Virus record (IMG/VR): IMGVR_UViG_3300030101_002747
Coordinates: 1-20,080 of that record
Direction: 5' to 3' (one strand)
Source of the DNA: a virus
Length of the DNA stretch: 20,080 nucleotides
In this document: piece after piece, positions 1 to 5,393 of the stretch
Layout: each line of letters opens with the position of its first letter
Position numbering within the stretch: the stretch's first letter is position 1
Position numbers and translations under genes: made by a program
The notes under the pieces: generated by a model
Told to the model about the DNA's origin: nothing
Database searches by the model: none
What the model saw: the letters and a program-made list of their open reading frames with translations, nothing else

Positions 1-1
1 A

Positions 2-1105
2 CAAATAGACTCATGTGTAACTGACCCTCCTTATGGCTTATCATTTATGGGCAAGGCTTGGGATTATAATGTGCCTGATATTGAAATTTGGAGTTTTGTT
101 TATGATGCTTTAAAAAATGGTTCACACCTTTTATCATTTTTTGGCTCACGCACTTATCACAGGGGAGTCATACCCATCGAAGATGCTGGCTTTGAGATTC
201 GTGATCAGTTGATGTGGCTTTATGGCAGTGGCTTTCCTAAGTCGCACAACATAGGTAAAGCAGTTGATAAGTTGCAAGGAAATGAGAGAGAGGTGGTTGG
301 TAAAAATCCAAATTCAAGGTCTGCTGAACTACAAAAAAAAACAGTATATGAGAGTGGTTTTAAAGATAATGCTGTCATAACTGAAGGCAACAGCGAATGG
401 GAGGGTTGGGGAACAGCACTAAAACCTGCACATGAGCCTATTGTTATGGCGAGGAAACCATTTAAGGGAACTGTGGCTGAGAATGTGTTAGAGCATGGTA
501 CTGGTGGTATAAACATAGATGAGTGTAGGGTTGGTAATGAGACAATAATTAATAGACCAGCAGGCAACAAAGGTGGTGGTAATAGCTATAATTTAAGTGT
601 CAAGGGTATGCCACAAGATGCAAGTCATACTACCTCTAATGGCAGATTCCCTGCTAATGTTATGCACGATGGCTCTAATGTATTGCAAGAGATATTTCCT
701 GATGGCAGTTCTAAGTATTTTTATACAGCTAAAACTAGCAAAAGTGATCGAGAAGATGGGTTGGATTATTTTGATATGTTGCAATCAACGGGTGGTGGTG
801 GTGGTGTAGGTAATTATTTAGATGATGTAAATTCTGCATCAGGTAAGTTTGGTAGTGAAAAAGCACCCTCTAAAAATATGCATCCTACTGTAAAGCCACT
901 AGACTTAATGCGTTATTTGTGTCAATTAGTAACACCAAATGGGGGTGTTGTATTAGACCCATTCATGGGTTCAGGTAGTACAGGAAAAGCATCAATTCAA
1001 GCAGGATATAAATTTATTGGAATTGAGCTTGATGAAGATTATTTTGAAATAGCAGTAGCTAGAATTGAAAAAATGATCAAAGATAAAAAACAAGAGTTAT
1101 TTTAA
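2..1105 (+). CDS. DNA methyltransferase, beta-class N4-cytosine/N6-adenine type (5' end missing)
   Basis: Transfers a methyl group from S-adenosylmethionine to an exocyclic amino group of adenine or cytosine. The frame is open from base 2. Catalytic motif IV (TDPPYGLSFMGKAWD) lies upstream of the first in-window ATG at 47, so a start at 47 would remove the active site; the true start is before the window, probably by a few dozen residues. The SAM-binding motif DPFMGSGSTG is near the C-terminus, after HPTVKPLDLMRYL. The order IV then I is the beta class. The central block (FGSRTYHR, GFEIRDQLMWLYGSGFPKSH, GRFPANVMHDGS) matches what I know of phage orphan methylases and probably carries the target-recognition region. 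A glycine run (STGGGGGVG) sits late in the protein. No restriction endonuclease gene is visible next to it. The specificity cannot be read from the sequence. A Mom-like gene follows after 19 bp, suggesting a joint DNA-modification cassette. Confidence 0.93.
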   Translation, partial: QIDSCVTDPPYGLSFMGKAWDYNVPDIEIWSFVYDALKNGSHLLSFFGSRTYHRGVIPIEDAGFEIRDQLMWLYGSGFPKSHNIGKAVDKLQGNEREVVGKNPNSRSAELQKKTVYESGFKDNAVITEGNSEWEGWGTALKPAHEPIVMARKPFKGTVAENVLEHGTGGINIDECRVGNETIINRPAGNKGGGNSYNLSVKGMPQDASHTTSNGRFPANVMHDGSNVLQEIFPDGSSKYFYTAKTSKSDREDGLDYFDMLQSTGGGGGVGNYLDDVNSASGKFGSEKAPSKNMHPTVKPLDLMRYLCQLVTPNGGVVLDPFMGSGSTGKASIQAGYKFIGIELDEDYFEIAVARIEKMIKDKKQELF

Positions 1106-1124
1106 TTGTTACATTGGAGTTTTA

Positions 1125-1787
1125 ATGGCAGTAAACCTTAATGATTACAAGGTTGATCAGATAAAAAAAGAAGTATGTCATGAGTGGTTAATTGATAAGC
1201 ACTATGCAGGTAGGCTGTGCATCATTACATATGCTTTTGGCATCATGGATGCAAACAATAAGCTAGAGGGTGTTATCACCTTTGGTTATCCACCCAATAA
1301 ATCTTATAACAATGGTGAATGTTTGTTTCATGAGGCAAGGATTACAACACTAGAACTAAACAGGCTGGTTATAAACTCAACCATGCCTAAGAACACAGCC
1401 AGCTACTTTATTACAAGAGCCATCAAGATGTTGCCAAGACCTATGGCATTGGTGTCATATGCTGATAGCAATTATAATCACCATGGCTATGTTTATCAGG
1501 CAACTAACTGGCTCTATACAGGAGAGAGCAACACCAAGTATAGATATACCTTTGAAGATGGTTCTACTTTTGACATACATAGAGGCATTGATAAGAAAGG
1601 TAAGGTTGTAAGCAAAGAGAAGATCAAGCCAACACTTAGGTATATTTTTATTCATGCAGGCAAAAGACAGAGGCAAAAGTTAATAAAAGATATGAAATGG
1701 GAACTTGTACCATACCCCAAAGGAGTGAATGTAAATTATGAATGTAAAGACATTGATGCTGTCGAAAGACAGAGGCAACTCTTTTAA
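1125..1787 (+). CDS. mom: Mom-like DNA base-modification protein
   Basis: A 220-aa protein resembling the phage Mu Mom family, GNAT-fold enzymes that convert adenine in DNA to an N6-carbamoylmethyl form and so block many restriction enzymes. Segments that fit the family are LELNRLVI (residues 77-84), ALVSYAD (108-114) and HHGYVYQATNWLYTG (119-133). This is the usual succession: an 'NRL' strand, a helix with a Ser-containing segment, then an 'xSYADxxxxHxGxxYQAxxW' core. GGAG lies 7 bases before the ATG, in TTGGAGTTTTAATG. It sits directly downstream of a DNA methyltransferase, so both probably modify phage DNA. The C-terminus (ERQRQLF) is basic. Family membership is by recalled motif similarity, and I cannot say whether all catalytic residues are kept. 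A generic GNAT acetyltransferase is the main alternative. Confidence 0.72.
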   Translation: MAVNLNDYKVDQIKKEVCHEWLIDKHYAGRLCIITYAFGIMDANNKLEGVITFGYPPNKSYNNGECLFHEARITTLELNRLVINSTMPKNTASYFITRAIKMLPRPMALVSYADSNYNHHGYVYQATNWLYTGESNTKYRYTFEDGSTFDIHRGIDKKGKVVSKEKIKPTLRYIFIHAGKRQRQKLIKDMKWELVPYPKGVNVNYECKDIDAVERQRQLF

Positions 1788-1802
1788 GGGTAGGGTAGGG
1801 TA
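1788..1802 (+). repeat. Tandem GGGTA repeat after the mom-like gene
   Basis: Three perfect GGGTA units follow the mom-like stop codon. A related block in inverted orientation (ACCCTCTACCCTA, 2034-2046) lies just before terS, so the intergenic region is flanked by GGGTA-type sequence pointing in opposite directions. There are only three G-runs on this strand, one short of a classical G-quadruplex. The function is unknown; a terminase or regulator recognition site is one possibility. Confidence 0.5.
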
Positions 1803-1918
1803 TCTATTATGAGCAAACTTTGTAATTTTATGAGAGTAAGGGTGATGCAAGAGAGAGCAATCCCCTTTGCCATGCCCTATCTTGAAAGTATTGATAGAAT
1901 GGGGTTTGTTGGCTATTT

Positions 1919-1958
1919 AGGGTATAGTATACCCTTTATATATAAAGATTTATATATA
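1919..1958. promoter_or_regulatory. Two adjacent perfect palindromes upstream of terS
   Basis: The first palindrome has 8-bp arms (AGGGTATA, 1919-1926; TATACCCT, 1928-1935) around one base. The second, 1 bp later, has 10-bp arms (TATATATAAA, 1937-1946; TTTATATATA, 1949-1958) around GA. The first also carries the GGGTA motif found at 1788 and, inverted, at 2034. Alternating TA is easily palindromic by chance, so the second is weaker evidence than the first. The position, 100 bp before the terminase small subunit gene, suggests a packaging-initiation or regulatory site. A 58-codon frame (1809-1985) runs through this region, but I do not think it is coding. Confidence 0.45.
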
Positions 1959-2053
1959 GTAATAGTAGGTAGGTATATATATTAGTATGGATTATTATAT
2001 GTAAGTTATAAGTTATAGGAAGCTGTACACCACACCCTCTACCCTAAAATGAT

Positions 2054-2590
2054 ATGAAAGAAGAAACACCAAAAAAAGGCAGACCAAGAAAAAAGGCAAT
2101 CAGACCATCACTGACTGATAAGCCAATGGCTTTTATGCCTGATGCAGAATATAACCTGACTGAGATGCAAACAGCATTTGTTTGGCATTATGTGAATGAC
2201 AGTTGCACACAAACAGAAGCCGCTCGAAGAGCAGGGTTTGAGTTCCCAGCACAAGCCGCTTCTAAATTCTTAAATGGCAAGGACTTTCCTAATGTGGTAA
2301 AAGCTATCAAGGTTAGAAGAGATGAGCTTGCACATCAATATGCAATCACTCCTGAAAAGACAGCCAAGATGTTATGGAAGGTGAGTGAGGAAGCTTTCAA
2401 GAAAGGACAGTTCAATGCAAGTGTTTCAGCATTAAGAGAACTTAATGAACTGGCTGGGTTAAAGATTAAGAAGAGTGAGAATCTAAACATTAATGCTAAC
2501 TTGGATAATCTATCAGCCAAGGATATAGAAGAACAACTCACTGCTATCTTTGGTGGCAATATCATTGATGCTGAACCTGATGATATTTAA
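2054..2590 (+). CDS. terS: Terminase small subunit
   Basis: A 178-aa DNA-recognition subunit of the packaging motor; it would bind the packaging site and hand DNA to the large subunit. The N-terminus is basic and flexible (KKGRPRKKAIR, residues 7-17). It is followed by the conserved terminase_2-type core: LTEMQTAFVWHYVND (35-49), then the helix-turn-helix-like segment TQTEAARRAGF and ASKFLNG, then VVKAIKVRRDELAHQYAITPEKTAKMLWKVSEEAF and a helical segment ending ALRELNELAGL. The tail is acidic. Length and domain order are normal for the family. No clear Shine-Dalgarno precedes the ATG; ATAGGAAG lies about 30 bases upstream. Unusually, the terminase large subunit gene does not follow: the next 400 bp hold no convincing gene, and then accessory genes begin. 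Confidence 0.88.
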   Translation: MKEETPKKGRPRKKAIRPSLTDKPMAFMPDAEYNLTEMQTAFVWHYVNDSCTQTEAARRAGFEFPAQAASKFLNGKDFPNVVKAIKVRRDELAHQYAITPEKTAKMLWKVSEEAFKKGQFNASVSALRELNELAGLKIKKSENLNINANLDNLSAKDIEEQLTAIFGGNIIDAEPDDI

Positions 2591-2992
2591 AACTAAGCCA
2601 AACAATTAAATCTACCTGTGAAACCAAGAGAGAGCCTTTTTTCTCTGCAAAAGCTCAAAAAATGGCAAAAAATCAAAAAAACACCTAAGATCAGTGACTT
2701 ACGACATTTTTTTTTGCTGGAAAGCTACAGTTTTTATGGCTGTCATGAGAAACATTGCTCAAGCACTGCTAACATTTGCATTTAAACAGCTTACACAAGG
2801 CTCTGAGATGCCCATAGGTAAAGGATTCCTTGGGTTTGGCAAAAAAAGGTCAAAAAATCGCAAAACCTTGACCCCTGCACCCCTATATTGCCAAGTGCCT
2901 GTGCAAGTGCAGTTGCAACTGAGTTATAAATATTCAGTAATCAATTTTGAAGATAAGTGTTAATTCCAATATAAATGTGTATAATGCAACTT
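2591..2992. other. Stretch of about 400 bp without a convincing gene
   Basis: Poly-A and poly-T runs dominate. Two short frames are open and neither is convincing. One could start at GTG 2618 and runs 55 codons; it is rich in Lys, Phe and Ser, with a KKWQKIKKTPKISDL segment. The other runs 2694-2963 (89 codons), is basic, and has no ribosome-binding site. They overlap each other. An imperfect duplication is visible: ATGGCAAAAAATCAAAAAA near 2661 and TTGGCAAAAAAAGGTCAAAA near 2837. The stretch could be a degraded remnant, for example of a deleted terminase or accessory gene, or a control region. Its 3' end holds the -10 box of the next gene. Confidence 0.4.
2980..2985 (+). promoter_or_regulatory. 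Perfect -10 box TATAAT, candidate leaderless promoter
   Basis: TATAAT lies 7 bp before the ATG at 2993, so the expected transcription start falls on or next to that ATG. No Shine-Dalgarno sequence precedes any of the nearby ATGs (2975, 2984, 2993). No good -35 box is seen at 16-18 bp spacing. An AAGTGT motif at 2955-2960 matches motifs around the stronger promoter at 3329. Confidence 0.5.
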
Positions 2993-3223
2993 ATGAACAT
3001 TGACAGACATGCACTAAAAGAAACCATGAGTGATGTAGGAGTTGGATTCTTACTGGCTTTCCCAATATCACTAACAGTCCTGAATATTTGCAATTATTTT
3101 GATGCATCAGTCTTGGCTACCTCCATTGCCCAAACTTTTGTCTTTACCATTTTTGCTATAGTAAGAAAATATGCCATTAGGATTACATTCAAAAAAGCAG
3201 ATGAAAACCAAAACCAATCTTGA
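2993..3223 (+). CDS. Small membrane protein of unknown function (DUF7220-like layout)
   Basis: A 76-aa protein with two predicted membrane segments (GVGFLLAFPISLTVLNIC and ATSIAQTFVFTIFAIV), followed by a basic end (RKYAIRITFKK). The layout of GxGF, a hydrophobic helix, a short loop, a second helix with 'TxxAIVRKYxxR' and a basic tail resembles short phage membrane proteins I associate with DUF7220; this is recalled similarity only. I chose ATG 2993 (MNIDRHALKE) rather than 2975 because TATAAT at 2980-2985 would put the 5' end of the mRNA at 2993. Its 3' end overlaps a 34-aa ORF by 23 bp. The role is unknown. Confidence 0.6.
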   Translation: MNIDRHALKETMSDVGVGFLLAFPISLTVLNICNYFDASVLATSIAQTFVFTIFAIVRKYAIRITFKKADENQNQS

Positions 3224-3305
3224 ATACATCTACTTGGCTTGGTGGCTTTCTGATCTAGCCAACAAAAAGGCTGAGGCACTCATAAAAAAATACCAAAAAA
3301 AATAA
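3201..3305 (+). CDS. Hypothetical 34-aa peptide
   Basis: Starts inside the 3' end of the preceding membrane-protein gene, in another frame (MKTKTNLEYIYLAWWLSDLA), and ends in a Lys-rich tail. It is a short amphipathic helix with an aromatic face, preceded by GCAG only (no good ribosome-binding site), so translational coupling would be needed. The overlap, and the fact that it fills the gap exactly up to the next promoter, argue mildly for a real gene. The function is unknown. Confidence 0.35.
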   Translation: MKTKTNLEYIYLAWWLSDLANKKAEALIKKYQKK

Positions 3306-3307
3306 TT

Positions 3308-3383
3308 ACACTTTTTTCTATATAAGTGTTGACATCCACACTTTTATCCTTATTATAGATAGTGTAAGTGACAATGCTTACAC
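3308..3383. promoter_or_regulatory. Operator-like repeats around the 3329 promoter
   Basis: ACACTT (3308-3313) and AAGTGT (3324-3329) form an inverted pair that overlaps the -35 box. A further ACACTT lies in the spacer (3338-3343). GTGTAAG (3362-3368) and CTTACAC (3377-3383) form a perfect 7-bp inverted repeat with an 8-bp spacer, placed from about +1 to +21. Repeated related half-sites across a strong promoter are typical of repressor binding. No repressor for it is obvious in the window. Confidence 0.6.
3329..3356 (+). promoter_or_regulatory. Near-consensus sigma70-type promoter
   Basis: TTGACA (3329-3334, perfect -35) and TATTAT (3351-3356, -10 with one mismatch) are separated by 16 bp, so transcription should start near 3363. 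It would drive the 78-aa protein and the ArdC-like gene, ending at the terminator 4536-4565. Inverted repeats lie upstream, within the spacer and over the start site. Confidence 0.8.
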
Positions 3384-3400
3384 AACATAAAAGGAAAAAT

Positions 3401-3637
3401 ATGCAAAATATAGAAGAAAAAAAATTAGACAACAGCAAACTTGAGGAGGCTTACGACCTTTTAAAGTATGTGGATAGAAGTAATAGCTTTGTTTATATCC
3501 CAACAGATATAGATGATGTTCAACCTTTCTTTCTTGCACAAATCAAGGATGTTGTTGATTCATTAATAGAAAAAGTAATAGCTGATGACCCTGAAAGGGC
3601 AAAGTTTTATAGATTGATGGAGGATAACAATGCCTAA
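3401..3637 (+). CDS. Hypothetical acidic 78-aa protein
   Basis: The start at 3401 is chosen because AAAGGA precedes it by 5 bases. The longer frame from 3368 would begin inside the operator repeat and has no ribosome-binding site. The product (MQNIEEKKLDNSKLEEAYDL...) looks mostly helical and acidic and ends in RLMEDNNA. I recognise no domain. The ArdC-like gene starts within its last 8 bp (3630), so the two are probably co-translated. Being first in an operon with an antirestriction gene, it may be another early anti-host protein; this is inference from position only. Confidence 0.7.
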   Translation: MQNIEEKKLDNSKLEEAYDLLKYVDRSNSFVYIPTDIDDVQPFFLAQIKDVVDSLIEKVIADDPERAKFYRLMEDNNA

Positions 3638-4550
3638 ATCAACTCTAGTAAAAGACATCAAAGCAGAATTGCTTGAACAACTCAAAACCAAAGGCATGGA
3701 TTTCACTATGCCTTGGTTTAGATGTGGCTTACCTCAAAATGCTTTTAGCAAAAAGTATTATAGAGGTGGTAACTTACAACATTTGGATTTTGTGCAAAGG
3801 CACAACAAATGGAACTGCAACCAGTGGGCAACATTTAAGCAGTGGTCATCAAAAGGTCACAAAATTAAAAAAGGCTCCAAGGGAACTCAAGTTTATTTTT
3901 GGGAACTCAAAGACAAAGATGAGGCTTACCTCAACGAAAAAGAAAGAGCAATATTTTTGGCTACCAAGAAGTTACCAAAAGTTTTACTGCAAAAATTCTT
4001 TGTTGTATTTAATGGTTATCAAATAGAAAACTATGACATCAAGAAGAATCTTAGTCATGTCAAAAAAATGTCTGAAGAAGCTTATCAACAAATTGATGCA
4101 TCTATCGAAAAAACACAAGCTAACATCATCCACCATGAGGGTGATGCTTTTTATGTAAGATATTTGTCACCTTTTGATTATAACCTTGAAGCAGACACAA
4201 TCTACATGCCTAAAAAAGAAAACTTTTTTACAGATCAAGATTATTATTCAACTTTGTTGCATGAGCTTACTCACTGGTCAATGACCAAAGAGAGAACCAA
4301 CAGGGTAGAGAAAAAATTATCTTATGCTGAAGAAGAACTGGTTGCTGAAATTGGTTCTGCTTTCTTATGTGCCTACTTAGGTGTAGAGAAGAAACCTAGA
4401 CCATGCCATGCAAAATATTTGAATAGCTGGTTGCAAGCAGTTGAAACTAAGTCAGAGAGAGATGTGCTTAAGTATTTCACACTTGCACAACAATCACTGG
4501 ATTTCTTCATAAAAACATTTGAAGAGGAGGAAACTAAAGAGGTGGCTTAG
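3630..4550 (+). CDS. ardC: ArdC-like antirestriction protein (ssDNA-binding domain plus zincin metallopeptidase)
   Basis: A 306-aa protein with the two-domain ArdC/TraC1 layout. The N-terminal domain (about 1-135; MPWFRCGLP, NLQHLDF, NQWATFKQW, KKGSKGTQVYFW, FFVVFNGYQIEN) matches the DUF1738/ArdC-N DNA-binding family. The C-terminal domain is a zincin: HELTHW (HExxH at 211-215) followed by EELVAEIGSAFLCAYLG (235-251), whose first part should supply the third zinc ligand. Proteins of this family shield incoming DNA from host restriction, at least in plasmid relatives. Length is normal for the family. It overlaps the 78-aa gene by 8 bp, and its stop codon lies in the loop of a terminator hairpin. 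Together with the methyltransferase and Mom-like genes it gives the phage a second kind of anti-restriction function. Confidence 0.9.
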   Translation: MPKSTLVKDIKAELLEQLKTKGMDFTMPWFRCGLPQNAFSKKYYRGGNLQHLDFVQRHNKWNCNQWATFKQWSSKGHKIKKGSKGTQVYFWELKDKDEAYLNEKERAIFLATKKLPKVLLQKFFVVFNGYQIENYDIKKNLSHVKKMSEEAYQQIDASIEKTQANIIHHEGDAFYVRYLSPFDYNLEADTIYMPKKENFFTDQDYYSTLLHELTHWSMTKERTNRVEKKLSYAEEELVAEIGSAFLCAYLGVEKKPRPCHAKYLNSWLQAVETKSERDVLKYFTLAQQSLDFFIKTFEEEETKEVA

Positions 4551-4565
4551 GCTACCTCTTTTTTT
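4536..4565 (+). terminator. Intrinsic terminator overlapping the end of the ardC-like gene
   Basis: GAGGTGGC (4539-4546) pairs with GCTACCTC (4551-4558) around the loop TTAG, with one G-T pair, followed by seven T. The loop contains the TAG stop codon. AAA before the stem matches the T-run, so it may also work on the other strand. It closes the 3329 operon and separates it from the recombinase operon. Confidence 0.9.
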
Positions 4566-4584
4566 AATTAATGCAAAATAATAC

Positions 4585-4613
4585 TTGCACTATATGTTAA
4601 TAAGTCTTATGAT
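4585..4613 (+). promoter_or_regulatory. Promoter of the recombinase operon
   Basis: TTGCAC (4585-4590) and TATGAT (4608-4613) are separated by 17 bp, both close to the sigma70 consensus. TGCAA (4572-4576) and TTGCA (4585-4589) form a small inverted repeat over the -35 box. Transcription should start near 4620, 26 bp before the ATG at 4646, which has AAAGGAG upstream. Confidence 0.75.
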
Positions 4614-4621
4614 TAACATAT
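4592..4621. promoter_or_regulatory. Perfect 10-bp inverted repeat over the -10 box (operator)
   Basis: ATATGTTAAT (4592-4601) and ATTAACATAT (4612-4621) are exact reverse complements with a 10-bp spacer, so the half-site centres are 20 bp apart, about two helical turns. The right arm covers part of the -10 box and the expected start site. This geometry fits a dimeric repressor. The RHH-like protein at 5383 in the same operon is a natural candidate for autoregulation (inference). Confidence 0.7.
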
Positions 4622-4645
4622 CTAAACATAAAAGGAGTAGATAAA

Positions 4646-4939
4646 ATGACAGAAGAAACTAGAGAAGAAATGATCAACAGGCTCAAAGCAGAGCTTGGTG
4701 ACCACCTCCATGAAACCTATGAATTACAATGTTTTTTTCATGGCAAGATCACAGGAACTTTTGATAAGTTCCTTAACAAACCAAGTGGCTGTAAGCAATG
4801 CATCAAGCAAGGCTTGAAATCTTGGGATAGAGATTTTTACCAAGACACCATTTGGCAAGCAATTCACAAACTCATTGCTGACAACAAGTTAGCAATCAAA
4901 CAAGCAGAAGCAGAGGAGCTAAAAAATGCAAGCATATAA
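4646..4939 (+). CDS. Small protein with a treble-clef-like zinc motif
   Basis: A 97-aa protein, first gene of the recombinase operon, with AGGAG well placed before the ATG. After a short helical start it has C29-x2-H32 followed by C49-x2-C52, in the context 'LQCFFHGxxxxxFDKFLNKPSGCKQC'. The pattern 'C..HG...F..hL...GC..C' resembles small treble-clef zinc domains seen in phage proteins and near homing-type nucleases. No nuclease catalytic residues are evident in the C-terminal helix (KLAIKQAEAEELKNASI). It may bind DNA or RNA as a regulator. Its last 14 bp overlap the next gene. Zinc binding is inferred from spacing only. Confidence 0.65.
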   Translation: MTEETREEMINRLKAELGDHLHETYELQCFFHGKITGTFDKFLNKPSGCKQCIKQGLKSWDRDFYQDTIWQAIHKLIADNKLAIKQAEAEELKNASI

Positions 4940-5393
4940 GCAAAAAACATTTGATGTAAATTCACCTACAGATATTCATGAAAGCTGTAAGGCTGAAAAT
5001 AAATCAACAAGAGAACTCACAGCAACAGAAAGTTATTTCTTGGATGAGAGTGGTGACAATTATGAACATGGTTCTTGCTGGTCAGAAGATCATCAAGACC
5101 CAACTAACTATTGGCAACAAAACATGTGCCATGTTTATTACAACAGAAATGCTACCTTCAAACTAAAAGAAGAGAAGTGGCATGGTTATTCAAGCCTAGT
5201 AATAAAGCCTGAGCATCTTGATGTGTTATCTAACAATACACCCTTTAGTGATGCCAAGGTTAAAAGAGCCTTGATCGAGATATGGTTTGGTTCACTGGCA
5301 CCTTTTGATGGCAATGAATACAAAAGGTTAATGCGAAATTATAAATCTAGGAACAAAAGAGCAAAATTAAAAGGAGTAAACAATGGACTTTGA
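4926..5393 (+). CDS. Hypothetical 155-aa protein
   Basis: GAGGAG lies 7 bases before the ATG, and both ends overlap neighbours (14 bp and 11 bp), so it is clearly part of the operon. The N-terminal half is polar with scattered Cys and His (HESCKAEN, HGSCWSEDHQDP, NMCHVYYN). The middle is hydrophobic-polar (WHGYSSLVIKPEHLDVL) and the C-terminus is strongly basic (YKRLMRNYKSRNKRAKLKG), which could contact nucleic acid. I do not recognise a family. Context suggests an accessory role in recombination or its control. Confidence 0.7.
   Translation: MQAYKQKTFDVNSPTDIHESCKAENKSTRELTATESYFLDESGDNYEHGSCWSEDHQDPTNYWQQNMCHVYYNRNATFKLKEEKWHGYSSLVIKPEHLDVLSNNTPFSDAKVKRALIEIWFGSLAPFDGNEYKRLMRNYKSRNKRAKLKGVNNGL

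Noticed and set aside
1788-1802. GGGTA repeats considered as a G-quadruplex or telomere-like end
   Set aside because: Only three G-runs, and coding sequence lies on both sides; no evidence for a linear end here.
1809-1985. 58-codon open frame between the mom-like gene and terS
   Set aside because: It runs through the palindromes and AT repeats, has an odd composition at its 3' end (YIVIVGRYIY from TA repeats) and only GGGTA repeats upstream.
2694-2963. 89-codon open frame after terS
   Set aside because: No ribosome-binding site, atypical composition, overlap with another weak frame, and no recognisable motif.
3673-4026. 117-codon open frame on +, inside the ardC-like gene
   Set aside because: Shadow frame within a well-supported ArdC domain, without a ribosome-binding site.
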